From Draconibacterium aestuarii (GTDB lineage: Bacteria > Bacteroidota > Bacteroidia > Bacteroidales > Prolixibacteraceae), in the NCBI GenBank assembly GCA_026671195.1, contig JAPOHD010000009.1:51721-115720 (forward strand): 64,000 bases of DNA, written 5' to 3'. Shown here in pieces: positions 35,944 through 44,250 of the stretch (position 1 is the stretch's first letter; each line of letters begins with the position of its first letter). The notes below the pieces were generated by a model. That model saw only the letters and a list, made by a program, of their open reading frames with translations. It searched no databases and was not told the origin of the DNA. The position numbers were made by a program, and so were the translations under genes.

Positions 35944-36420
35944 AATGATATTTTAAGGTTATTTAAAGAAAGACAATTTAAAATAAACAAACCCTTAATA
36001 AGCAACTTAGACCGTAAAGAAGTAATTTGGTTTAACCTTTGCACTATTCAATCAATAGAACTCATTTAGTTTCAATCAGCTCCTAGCAATGTATGCCTGG
36101 CTAACTATTTTCAAAAAAGTGCAAAATACCACATTTCACCTCAGCAAAAAAAGAATACAATTCACCAGTTAGAATGTGCAATGAATAATTTCTGAATATC
36201 CGCTCCGTATCATATCCCTTGTTTTTACATCATTCTAAACTTGTTTCAGTATCTCAATATGCAATGTTAATCAGCACTATACAAATGAGGCTATGAAACA
36301 AGTTCAGGGAGATGTGCTAATTATGATTCATTACAGCCAATCAAATAATTTCAAGCTATTTTAGCGATAGTGCCTACATATCATTATAAATCTACCAACA
36401 TTAATCACAAACGCAATTAA
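35944..36420. other. 477-bp intergenic region with one palindromic repeat
   Basis: No gene recognised. It contains a family-B palindromic repeat at 36236-36306. The rest is AT-rich and unremarkable; the promoter of plug-only gene B should lie at its left end. Confidence 0.5.
36236..36306. repeat. Family-B palindromic intergenic repeat (core AACTTGTTTCA)
   Basis: Left arm TAAACTTGTTTCAGTATCTCA and its imperfect inverse around TGAGGCTATGAAACAAGTTCA (each cited as core AACTTGTTTCA / TGAAACAAGTT) flank a ~29-bp loop. The same core and layout recur at 51178-51264, so this is a dispersed repeat rather than a gene-specific terminator. Confidence 0.5.
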
Positions 36421-37365
36421 TTAGTCTTCTTTGGCAGGGATTACTCTGCGCACACGATAAGGCTTTTTACGTTGTGATTCGAAATACGTACGCATTTGTA
36501 ATTCGGCAATTATCCCTGTTGTTATAAATTGTATACCACCTAAAACCAGCAAAATACCTAGCATTAAAAGTGGTTTCCCCCATATGTCGTTACCCAAAAG
36601 TTTAAGAACAAGCAAATAGAAGTTAATAAGCACACCAATGGCCAGGGTAAAAATTCCGATATTCCCAAAAAAGTGCATGGGACGCTGAAGGTATTTTTTA
36701 AAGAACAACATTAAAACAAGGTCACTCATTACCCTTGTTGTTCGGCCTATTCCGTATTTAGAAGTACCAAATTCGCGTGCTCGGTGGTTTACATCCACCT
36801 GTGTAATTTTTGTTGCCCCTTCAAGCGAGATCAAAGCTGGAATATAGCGGTGCAACTCACCATAAATATGAATGTTTTTTATAGTCTCGTTAGTAAATAT
36901 TTTCAATGTACAACCTAAATCTTTCATATGAATACCGGTGGTTCTGCGAATCAATAAGTTGGCTATTTTTGAAGGTACTTTACGCAAAAACATTCCGTCT
37001 TTGCGGTTTGCCCGAACACCTGCCACCATATCCCATTCTTCCTCTTCTATCATTTTCAACATCATCGGAACATCAGCCGGATCGTTTTGTAAATCGCCAT
37101 CAATTAAAGCTATAAACTCGCCTTCTGCCTGATCGATACCTGCCTGCAAAGCTGAACTTTGCCCGTAATTACGTTTTAGCTCCACTAAAAGGAAACGGTC
37201 GTCATTGATTTTTTTTATCTCAGAGCGTGTATTGTCTGTTGAACCATCGTCAACAAAAATAGCTTCGAAATCGATATTTTTTAATGCCTGTTTAATTTGT
37301 TCCGAAAGCGGTTTAATGTTTTCCTCTTCATTCCAAACACAAATTACCAACGATAGCTTTTTCAT
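36421..37365 (-). CDS. GT2 glycosyltransferase, dolichol-phosphate-mannose-synthase/ArnC-like
   Basis: A 314-aa membrane-bound family 2 glycosyltransferase. The GT-A domain has LSLVICVWNEEENI, FVDDGSTDNT and the metal-binding DGDLQNDP. A DLGCTLKIF block and a C-terminal pair of membrane helices (IGIFTLAIGVLINFYLLVL, LLMLGILLVLGGIQFITTG) match polyprenyl-phosphate sugar transferases. It probably transfers a sugar from a nucleotide donor to undecaprenyl phosphate for envelope glycan modification. It stands alone. The donor sugar cannot be inferred. Confidence 0.88.
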   Translation of the reverse strand: MKKLSLVICVWNEEENIKPLSEQIKQALKNIDFEAIFVDDGSTDNTRSEIKKINDDRFLLVELKRNYGQSSALQAGIDQAEGEFIALIDGDLQNDPADVPMMLKMIEEEEWDMVAGVRANRKDGMFLRKVPSKIANLLIRRTTGIHMKDLGCTLKIFTNETIKNIHIYGELHRYIPALISLEGATKITQVDVNHRAREFGTSKYGIGRTTRVMSDLVLMLFFKKYLQRPMHFFGNIGIFTLAIGVLINFYLLVLKLLGNDIWGKPLLMLGILLVLGGIQFITTGIIAELQMRTYFESQRKKPYRVRRVIPAKED

Positions 37366-37599
37366 TCGTTTATATTTTTAATTTTCAGCAGAAACTCATG
37401 TAACTCGCACAGTCCATAATCATCACCCTATCTGGTAAAAATTTAGCATGCTCGTTGCATCTTTCCTTTATTGCTTGTTTTCTGGTGGAATAAAATGTCC
37501 GGCACTCAATGTCAAAAACATGTTACTCCTTTTTATATTTAATCTGTCTTACATTCTGTTTTCGGTGCAAATTTAAACAAATCAGCGGCAAAACAGCTT

Positions 37600-38496
37600 T
37601 TAATTAACCGGTTTAAATTTCCATAGAAAAGAGAAACGTACCGTCCGGTACATCCAATCGTGTAACCCATGCTGATACTGAATTCTAAAGGCTTTTTTAT
37701 TGTAGTCCTTTCTTAATTCAAAGTTAAGTTGCATAGGACGATCGCCATTATTCTTGTATCCATAGTAACCTGCCCACGACGAAACAAACCGCCAGTTGTT
37801 TTTCTCAAAATCGGTTCCCACCCCATAAAGCAGGGCATCGTTTTGCAGGTTTAACTCATCGTTCGTTTGCCAACTGTAAAATCCCAGCATTGTATAGGGC
37901 CGAAAAACAAGGTTCTCTTTTTGTCCAATATCTTTTGAAAAACTCAAGTCAAAAAAATAACCGGGAGTGTCGGCATAACGAGCTCCTCTATAATTTCCAC
38001 CTGAAGCTGTTCTTGCACCAAAACGAAACAAGGTATTCGGTAAATTTTTATCCTTAATAAGTTGAATAAGCGTGGTAAAATACAAATCGCCGATGGCTAC
38101 GCCTTTGCCATTTTCATCTCGCGAAAAACGCTCGTTACGGATTTCTGTGGTATACGCATAGTGTTCAAAAATAACTCCGTACACCTCAACAGCAATTTTT
38201 CCATTGGCAAATGGTACATATGCGCGGCTTGAAATATCCTGGGTTGGATCTCCCGAATGAAAATGACTGGAAGCCGTAATTTCGAATTCTGTTTTATTGG
38301 TAAGAAAACCTCGTTTTACTTCTGGCACCGGCAAAGCATTCGGTCCCAGATATCCCGGAGAAATAACCAACCAGTTTCGCCAGCCAGGATCACCTGGTTC
38401 CCAACCGTGTAAATTGTTCCACCACGACCAATCTTTTTGTGCGTTACCAGTAAGGGCAATCATCAAAAAACAAAGGAAGAAAAAAAGGTTTCTCAT
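37600..38496 (-). CDS. Exported outer-membrane beta-barrel-like protein, function unknown
   Basis: A 298-aa protein with a signal peptide (MRNLFFFLCFLMIALTGNAQ) and a tryptophan-rich mature start (DWSWWNNLHGWEPG). The remainder alternates amphipathic strands (KIAVEVYGVIFEHYAYT, FRPYTMLGFYSWQTN) and ends in FSFLWKFKPVN. Barrel proteins of this phylum often end with an aromatic residue; here the last aromatic (Phe) is four residues from the end. I do not recognise the family. A -7 element TATCTTTG lies 20 bp upstream of the ATG. It is not obviously linked to the neighbouring genes. Confidence 0.65.
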   Translation of the reverse strand: MRNLFFFLCFLMIALTGNAQKDWSWWNNLHGWEPGDPGWRNWLVISPGYLGPNALPVPEVKRGFLTNKTEFEITASSHFHSGDPTQDISSRAYVPFANGKIAVEVYGVIFEHYAYTTEIRNERFSRDENGKGVAIGDLYFTTLIQLIKDKNLPNTLFRFGARTASGGNYRGARYADTPGYFFDLSFSKDIGQKENLVFRPYTMLGFYSWQTNDELNLQNDALLYGVGTDFEKNNWRFVSSWAGYYGYKNNGDRPMQLNFELRKDYNKKAFRIQYQHGLHDWMYRTVRFSFLWKFKPVN

Positions 38497-38515
38497 GTTT
38501 ATATGTTGAATCCAC

Positions 38516-38523
38516 CAAAGATA
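38516..38523 (-). promoter_or_regulatory. -7 promoter element TATCTTTG of the outer-membrane protein gene
   Basis: A perfect match to the common Bacteroidetes -7 form TATCTTTG on the minus strand, 20 bp before the ATG at 38496. It abuts the T tract of the terminator of the preceding gene, so no good -33 TTTG is present. Confidence 0.5.
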
Positions 38524-38550
38524 AAAAACCCTTCAGGAAGCCTGAAGGGC
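38523..38550 (-). terminator. Rho-independent terminator of the C1B peptidase gene
   Basis: On the minus strand CCCTTCAGG-CTT-CCTGAAGGG forms a perfect 9-bp stem with a 3-nt loop, followed by TTTTTTAT. It begins 8 bp after the peptidase stop codon. Confidence 0.88.
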
Positions 38551-38557
38551 AGTTGAA

Positions 38558-39760
38558 CTAAAGCTCAAGTTTTTCTTTAATATTTTGTGGAATGGCATCT
38601 TTGTGTACCATAATACACATTGTTTTATACTTGACATAAGGTCTTGAAGCATAAAAATAACCCTTGTATTTATTATAATCTCCCCATGAGTTTTTCACCT
38701 TATAGAAGAGTTCATCGTTCTGGTCTTTCCCTGTTCCCACAATATGCATTCCATGGTCGTCGGTAGTTTGGTAATTATCAAATGCAGTTTGACGCATTTC
38801 CTGTGTTACCACCAACTCCGGAACAGGCTTATCGAGTTTGTATAATTCTTTTTCTTTGTCTTTTTCCGGCAACGCTTCCCATTTGGCAATTTCAGCATCG
38901 TCCATATCAACGCTTGGAGCTGCCGGCATAACAGCCACGCCTTTGTTGCTCGACACAAAACCTTTTTCGCTAACATCGGCTGCCCACGCCACTGTATACC
39001 CATTATCCAAGGCGTAATCCATAATCTCTTCCAACTCGTTTACAGGAACATTGTAAACTTTGTCCCACGACCAGTTGTCGGGCACCTCTAAAATAAATTT
39101 CGAATAAAACGGATGGTGTGTATAGGATGTAATCTCAACATAATCATCCATATTCAGTCCAACAAAATCGGAAGCAAAACTCTGCGGTGTATATTGTTTT
39201 CCGTTGTATTCAAATTTTTGGGGTAAATCGCCTAAATAACTATTTAAAGTAGCATCAATCGATTCGTGCCAGGCTGTGCTAAGTTTTCTGTTTTTATTGG
39301 CAACCACGGCATCAACATGTTGTTTCAAAACATTATCCATTTCACCATGAACATGTTTTTCTTCGCCATAATTTAAACCGTCATAAATCGATTCAGGAAC
39401 AATACCGTATTCGCGGATAACATTGGTTACATCGTGGAAAGCACCCCCCGCTGCAAAGTTTAAATTTCCGTGAACCCGAACATGTTTTTTGGCTTTCGCA
39501 GAATAGGTATGCCAAACTACATACATTTCCGAAAGATCAACTTCGGGTTTACCCATTCGCAACATTTCTGATTCTAAAAACGAAAGCGTAGAAAAGGCCC
39601 AACATGTACCCGAACTATTTTGATTTTTTACAGAAGTAACCGGCAGGTTAATATCATCTTCAAAGACATATCCCTTCTTCTCTTCCTTTTTATCGTTTTC
39701 AGCAAAAACACTATAAGTAAATACTGCAATTAATGCAGTTAACAATAAACGCAATCTCAT
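38558..39760 (-). CDS. Exported C1B-type cysteine aminopeptidase (bleomycin hydrolase/PepC-like)
   Basis: A 400-aa papain-like peptidase of subfamily C1B. The active site comprises Cys53 in NSSGTCWAFSTLSFLE, His in TTDDHGMHIVGTGKD and Asn in YKVKNSWGDY. AGGAFHDVTNVIREYGIVPE is also characteristic of PepC/BleH. Classical PepC is cytosolic, but this protein has a signal peptide (MRLRLLLTALIAVFTYSVFA), so it acts outside the cytoplasm, probably trimming peptides. It has its own promoter-like element and a strong terminator. Confidence 0.88.
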   Translation of the reverse strand: MRLRLLLTALIAVFTYSVFAENDKKEEKKGYVFEDDINLPVTSVKNQNSSGTCWAFSTLSFLESEMLRMGKPEVDLSEMYVVWHTYSAKAKKHVRVHGNLNFAAGGAFHDVTNVIREYGIVPESIYDGLNYGEEKHVHGEMDNVLKQHVDAVVANKNRKLSTAWHESIDATLNSYLGDLPQKFEYNGKQYTPQSFASDFVGLNMDDYVEITSYTHHPFYSKFILEVPDNWSWDKVYNVPVNELEEIMDYALDNGYTVAWAADVSEKGFVSSNKGVAVMPAAPSVDMDDAEIAKWEALPEKDKEKELYKLDKPVPELVVTQEMRQTAFDNYQTTDDHGMHIVGTGKDQNDELFYKVKNSWGDYNKYKGYFYASRPYVKYKTMCIMVHKDAIPQNIKEKLEL

Positions 39761-39803
39761 TCTATAATAAATTAAAAATTACCCCTCGAATTTGAACTAG
39801 GGT

Positions 39804-39831
39804 CAAAAATAATAAATTAATTTTTCTCAAA
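39804..39831 (-). promoter_or_regulatory. Putative promoter of the C1B peptidase gene
   Basis: Minus-strand TTTG (39828-39831) and TATTTTTG (39804-39811) are 16 bp apart, near the Bacteroidetes consensus. The ATG follows 44 bp later. Confidence 0.45.
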
Positions 39832-39894
39832 AAGTTTTTAGAATACTAAAATACTACAAATTAATGCTACTACAAAAGTGTCGTGTTTCAATAT

Positions 39895-40464
39895 TCAATA
39901 ACCTTGCACTTGGTTGTACCTGAAACAGTGCACCAAGTGGTCGTTTACCATGCCGGTGGCTTGCATATGCGCATAAATTACTGTGCTGCCAACAAATTTA
40001 AATCCACGCTTTTTAAGATCTGCAGATATTTTATCCGACAAAGCTGTTTTTGCAGGCAGTTCGTTTAACGAAGTGAATGAATTTACAATTGGAGTATAAT
40101 CGACAAATCCCCAAATATACCTATCGAAACTGCCAAATTCCTGTTGAATTTCCAGATAACGTTGTGCATTGTTTACACAAGCGGCAATCTTCATCTTATT
40201 TCTTATAATTGTCTTGTCCTGAACCAATTCATCTAATTTCTGCTTATCGTATTTTGCTATAATTTCCGGATTAAAATAATCAAAAGCCCGTCTGAAATTT
40301 TCGCGTTTGTTTAATACAATCTGCCAACTTAGCCCGGCCTGAAATCCCTCAAGTACAAAAAACTCAAACAATTTAGTATCATCGTGAAGTGGTATTCCCC
40401 ACTCTTCATCGTGGTATTTTATCATCAACTCATTCGAAGTTCCCCAATCGCAGCGTTTACACAT
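39895..40464 (-). CDS. tag: DNA-3-methyladenine glycosylase I
   Basis: Removes 3-methyladenine from alkylated DNA as the first step of base-excision repair. The 189-aa protein matches Tag throughout: CKRCDW and HDEEWGIP at the N-terminus, FEFFVLEGFQAGLSWQIVL and NKRENFRRAF in the catalytic helix region, KFVGSTVIYAHMQATGMVND and HLVHCF at the end. The N-terminal Cys and His and the C-terminal His and Cys are the known zinc ligands of the family. It is divergent from the TPR gene, with starts 95 bp apart. Confidence 0.95.
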   Translation of the reverse strand: MCKRCDWGTSNELMIKYHDEEWGIPLHDDTKLFEFFVLEGFQAGLSWQIVLNKRENFRRAFDYFNPEIIAKYDKQKLDELVQDKTIIRNKMKIAACVNNAQRYLEIQQEFGSFDRYIWGFVDYTPIVNSFTSLNELPAKTALSDKISADLKKRGFKFVGSTVIYAHMQATGMVNDHLVHCFRYNQVQGY

Positions 40465-40530
40465 TTTATAAGATTTTTTTGGAAAAGTTAAATAAAACTA
40501 ATCAGAATAACAGCAATGCGCCTAAAATGT

Positions 40531-40538
40531 TATTTTTG
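40531..40538 (+). promoter_or_regulatory. -7 promoter element of the TPR protein gene
   Basis: TATTTTTG lies 21 bp upstream of the chosen ATG at 40560. No convincing -33 TTTG at the right distance. Confidence 0.4.
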
Positions 40539-40559
40539 CTTGTTCAGTATAAAAACAGA

Positions 40560-42533
40560 ATGAAAAAACTTAGTCTATTCCTTGTATTGCTTCTTTCACT
40601 CTCATTTGCAGCGGAAGCACAACTCAATATCAATCATTTTATTCGGGTTGGGCGCACACGTATTTCAATTGGGAATTATACCGGAGCTATCGAATATTTT
40701 AATATTGTAATTGAATTTAAACCTTATTTGGCCGAAGCTTATTTGTACCGTGGAATTGCCAAACATTCGTTGGAAGATTACCGGGGGGCCATTATGGATT
40801 ACGACAAAGCCATTGATATTAAACCCTATTATCCAAGGGCATATAATAACCGGGGCATGGCTTATCACAACCTGAGACAATTCGACAAAGCCATTGAAAA
40901 TTACAACAGAGCGCTAGAGTTTGATCAAGACGACGAAAGTATATACAACAACCGGGGAGTTGCCAAGCTTGCTCAGAAAAACATGGAAGGAGCCATTGAA
41001 GATTTTAACCGGGCACTGGAAATCAATCCGAAATCGACTGACGCACTTATGCGCAGAAGCAATGCAAAAATTGTAAGTGGTGATACCAGAGGAGCAATCA
41101 GGGATTTGAACGAGGTAATCATAATCAGGCCACACTATGCTGCTGCCTATTTAAATCGCGGACTGGCACGTTTCGAACTCGAAGATTATGCTTCGGCACT
41201 GCGCGATTACGACCAAAGCATTAAGTTCGATCCTCAAAATGCACTGGCTTTTAATAACCGTGGTATTGTAAAACACAAACTAGAGGATTACAACAGTGCC
41301 ATTATGGATTACGACATGGCCATCCGTCTCGATCCGGAAATGGCCAGTGCCTATTTTAACCGGGCAATGGCACGTGAAATTTTAAAACGTCCGGGATTTG
41401 AAAACGACTACAAAATAGCTGCCCAGTTAAATCCTCAATTTGATTTGGAGAGCCGCAGGGTAAATGCAGAACAACTGGCTCAACAACGTCAGCAACAGAA
41501 CCAACAGAACCAGGGAAATACACAACAACAACAAGCAGGAGGAAACAACCAACAAAATACCCAAAACAATTCGACTACAACTGCACAAAACAACCAGGTT
41601 TTAGCTCAAAAGAATGACGACGAGGCTAAAAAACAAAAAGAAAAAGCGGAAGCCGAAGAAGAAAGACGGAAACGACGCAGTAAAATGGATCTCGTGATTG
41701 AAGACTCGCGCGACCTGCCTACCGAAGAAGAGGAAGAAGTAGACGATGGAAGAATTCAGAATAAAAATATTGTAATTGATTTACAACCGCTATTCCTGAT
41801 CTCCGCTTTTGAGAAAAACGGGGTTGATTACGACAGGTTTCAATACTACAATATTGTAATTGACGATTTAAACGCAAAAAACAACTACGATCCCTTACTA
41901 TCAATTTCAAACAAACCGGTTACCACATACCAGTCGGTTTTCGAAAACTTTATTCTGTTTTTCAACGAAAAGATAGAAATACAGGAAAATGCACACAACT
42001 ACCTGAACCGTGGTATTTTTTACAGTTTAACCGGCGATTACAACAGTGCTTTAAAAGATTTAAACAAGGCTATTCAACTGGACGAAAAATCATCAATCTC
42101 TTATTTCACAAGAGCCAACAGCCTCTACCGAATGCAAGAGCAAGTGGAATTATTGGCGGGAACACATAGAAATGTTTCCATCCCCATGAATGAGCCGGGC
42201 CTGGAAAATGATCCGACCAAAACGACACCATCAACACTCGATTACAGCCAGATTCTCGATGATTATGAACTGACACTTTTCTTAAATCCTGAATTCTTTT
42301 TTGGTTACTACAACCGTGCATACATTAAACTTCGTTTGGGCGAATACAAAAGTGCAGTGGAGGATTTAAATCATGCGATTGAATTGGAGCCCAAATTTGC
42401 AGAAGCATATTTTAACCGCGGACTTACAAAAATCTATCTCGACGATGTGGAAGGGGGAGCAATGGATTTAAGCCGGGCCGGAGAATTGGGAATTAGTGGT
42501 GCGTATAATATTATCAAACGTTATTGCAATTAG
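40560..42533 (+). CDS. Exported tetratricopeptide-repeat protein with Gln/Asn-rich linker
   Basis: A 657-aa protein starting at the ATG at 40560, which gives a signal peptide (MKKLSLFLVLLLSLSFAAEAQ); an upstream ATG at 40389 overlaps the tag gene and is unlikely. About nine or ten TPR units (pattern AYNNRGMAYHNLRQFDKAIE) fill the first ~290 residues. A Gln/Asn-rich low-complexity linker, a charged stretch (EEERRKRRSK) and a unique ~110-residue segment follow, with further TPRs to the end. It is probably a periplasmic scaffold. The partner is unknown. Confidence 0.85.
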   Translation: MKKLSLFLVLLLSLSFAAEAQLNINHFIRVGRTRISIGNYTGAIEYFNIVIEFKPYLAEAYLYRGIAKHSLEDYRGAIMDYDKAIDIKPYYPRAYNNRGMAYHNLRQFDKAIENYNRALEFDQDDESIYNNRGVAKLAQKNMEGAIEDFNRALEINPKSTDALMRRSNAKIVSGDTRGAIRDLNEVIIIRPHYAAAYLNRGLARFELEDYASALRDYDQSIKFDPQNALAFNNRGIVKHKLEDYNSAIMDYDMAIRLDPEMASAYFNRAMAREILKRPGFENDYKIAAQLNPQFDLESRRVNAEQLAQQRQQQNQQNQGNTQQQQAGGNNQQNTQNNSTTTAQNNQVLAQKNDDEAKKQKEKAEAEEERRKRRSKMDLVIEDSRDLPTEEEEEVDDGRIQNKNIVIDLQPLFLISAFEKNGVDYDRFQYYNIVIDDLNAKNNYDPLLSISNKPVTTYQSVFENFILFFNEKIEIQENAHNYLNRGIFYSLTGDYNSALKDLNKAIQLDEKSSISYFTRANSLYRMQEQVELLAGTHRNVSIPMNEPGLENDPTKTTPSTLDYSQILDDYELTLFLNPEFFFGYYNRAYIKLRLGEYKSAVEDLNHAIELEPKFAEAYFNRGLTKIYLDDVEGGAMDLSRAGELGISGAYNIIKRYCN

Positions 42534-42609
42534 AAGTTGGGGAAGATTGATCAGGATTGAAATCAGATAGATTGAGATTGACTACCGAATAAAAGCTTCT
42601 GGTTGTTGG

Positions 42610-43974
42610 CTACTCGCTAACAGATACTTTCTGCAAGGTTTGCCTATTGATTATCCCGTTAAGAATATTTTCTATATTTTCATTCTTAACAATCTGGTAT
42701 CCAATACGTTCTTCCGATATTCCATTTTTTATTCTGTAGTCATATTGGGCTTTATTGTTTTTAATCTCTGATTCGAAACATTTAAAATCGATTCTGTTCG
42801 ACTCTGCCAACTCTTCTGCTACCTCTAATATATGCGATGAAATAAAGAAAAAACAGTTTTCAATTCTCGAAAGTGACTGAACCACCATTAAAGTTGCATC
42901 GAATGCATCTTTCACATTGGTTCCCTTAAACAGTTCATCAAAAATAACAAGCATTCTCTCTTTGCTTTGGAGTGCAATTGCCATTTCCTTCACCCTTCTT
43001 ACCTCTGAATAAAAATGGCTAAAGCCTAAACCTAAATTATCCGCCAGATTAATGGTAGTAAAAAGTACATTTAACGGGGAAAGCTTTAAACTACTTGCAG
43101 GAACAGGGAATCCTGCATGTGCCAAATAAACAAGCAATCCAACAGTCTTTAAGAAAGTTGATTTTCCCGACATATTTGGCCCGGTCAGAAAACAAAGGTT
43201 TTTATCTTTTATAAAACTAAAATCATTACAAACGGGCTGTTCCCATAAGGGATGAAAACACTCCTCAGCCTCAAATACCGGATGTTTGCTATCCACATAT
43301 TCCACCAACGAATAATCATTTTTAGTAACCATACTTGCCATGGAACTCATTACATCAATATGATAAACTGTATCAAGAAACATTTCCACTTCCCGGTTAT
43401 ACTTCCTCCGAATAAATGCATCCATCGTATTCATTGCGATCGGACTGATGTCGCCCGATCTTTTTAACGGATTTTTGATCATCTTAGCCAGGCGGTGGTT
43501 ATTCAATAGGGTTATACTAAACTCAAGCCTTTTCTGTAACGATTCAGGAATTTCGCATTCGTCTATATCATCAATAAAATTCTTAAAAGCTTTTATCAAA
43601 TACACAAAATGAAAAATCCCCTCCCGAATAACATAATAATCGCTATCCTGTTTCAATTTATCTACAATAGAATCTGCATACGCATCAATCCAATTCGGGC
43701 GCAATGGGAAACGTCCTATTTTCAAATAATGCTCAATAAAATCCATTCGCCGTCTGTCAAGCTTTAGCTCGACTTTTGAATTTACAAAGAAACTGATTTC
43801 GTTTCTTCTCATTTCCAAATAATCCAGATCAGTAACCGGATAATTCAAATAATGGTGAAGTTTCTTGCTCCCTCCACATGTGACGGTTTGATTGTAAATA
43901 TCGAATATCGCCTTTTTTGATCGCTTATAACTAAAAAGTTCAATGTCCGAAATGGTTTGTTTATCTGCCTGCAT
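42610..43974 (-). CDS. Short MutS-like ATPase (no mismatch-recognition domain)
   Basis: A 454-aa protein with the MutS core helices and ATPase domain: Walker A FLTGPNMSGKSTFLK (~263-275), the composite loop GLGFSHFYSEVRRVKE, Walker B MLVIFDELFKGTN (~341-353) and the ISSH switch. It lacks the N-terminal mismatch-binding domain I of MutS and the C-terminal Smr nuclease of MutS2, being about half the length of either. Comparable short MutS homologues are common in Bacteroidota and poorly characterised. It converges on the TPR gene, 76 bp between stops. Confidence 0.82.
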   Translation of the reverse strand: MQADKQTISDIELFSYKRSKKAIFDIYNQTVTCGGSKKLHHYLNYPVTDLDYLEMRRNEISFFVNSKVELKLDRRRMDFIEHYLKIGRFPLRPNWIDAYADSIVDKLKQDSDYYVIREGIFHFVYLIKAFKNFIDDIDECEIPESLQKRLEFSITLLNNHRLAKMIKNPLKRSGDISPIAMNTMDAFIRRKYNREVEMFLDTVYHIDVMSSMASMVTKNDYSLVEYVDSKHPVFEAEECFHPLWEQPVCNDFSFIKDKNLCFLTGPNMSGKSTFLKTVGLLVYLAHAGFPVPASSLKLSPLNVLFTTINLADNLGLGFSHFYSEVRRVKEMAIALQSKERMLVIFDELFKGTNVKDAFDATLMVVQSLSRIENCFFFISSHILEVAEELAESNRIDFKCFESEIKNNKAQYDYRIKNGISEERIGYQIVKNENIENILNGIINRQTLQKVSVSE

Positions 43975-44184
43975 TTGATCTAGTTATATAATTCTGAAGA
44001 CAACAAGCATAAAATTAAAAACATCGAATTCAAAATCAACAGAAATTATCTTAATAAAACATAATTGATGATTAGATTCCTATTCGCGAATCTTTTGCCC
44101 CGCTCAAAAGCATTTCCCAAAAGTATCAAAAGCAGGAAATAATTTTAAGAAATCAAATCTGAGCTTAATACAAACTAATTTCTG

Positions 44185-44192
44185 TATTTTTG
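44185..44192 (+). promoter_or_regulatory. -7 promoter element of rarA
   Basis: TATTTTTG, 58 bp upstream of the rarA ATG. The matching -33 is weak. Confidence 0.35.
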
Positions 44193-44250
44193 GAAACTTT
44201 AAAATCCTTTACGTACAGAAATGGGTTTTATGTATAAACTGTAATAGCAT

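Noticed and set aside
40620..41400. Apparent tandem DNA repeat
   Set aside because: The periodicity is in the protein (TPR units); the DNA copies are too diverged to be a nucleotide repeat.
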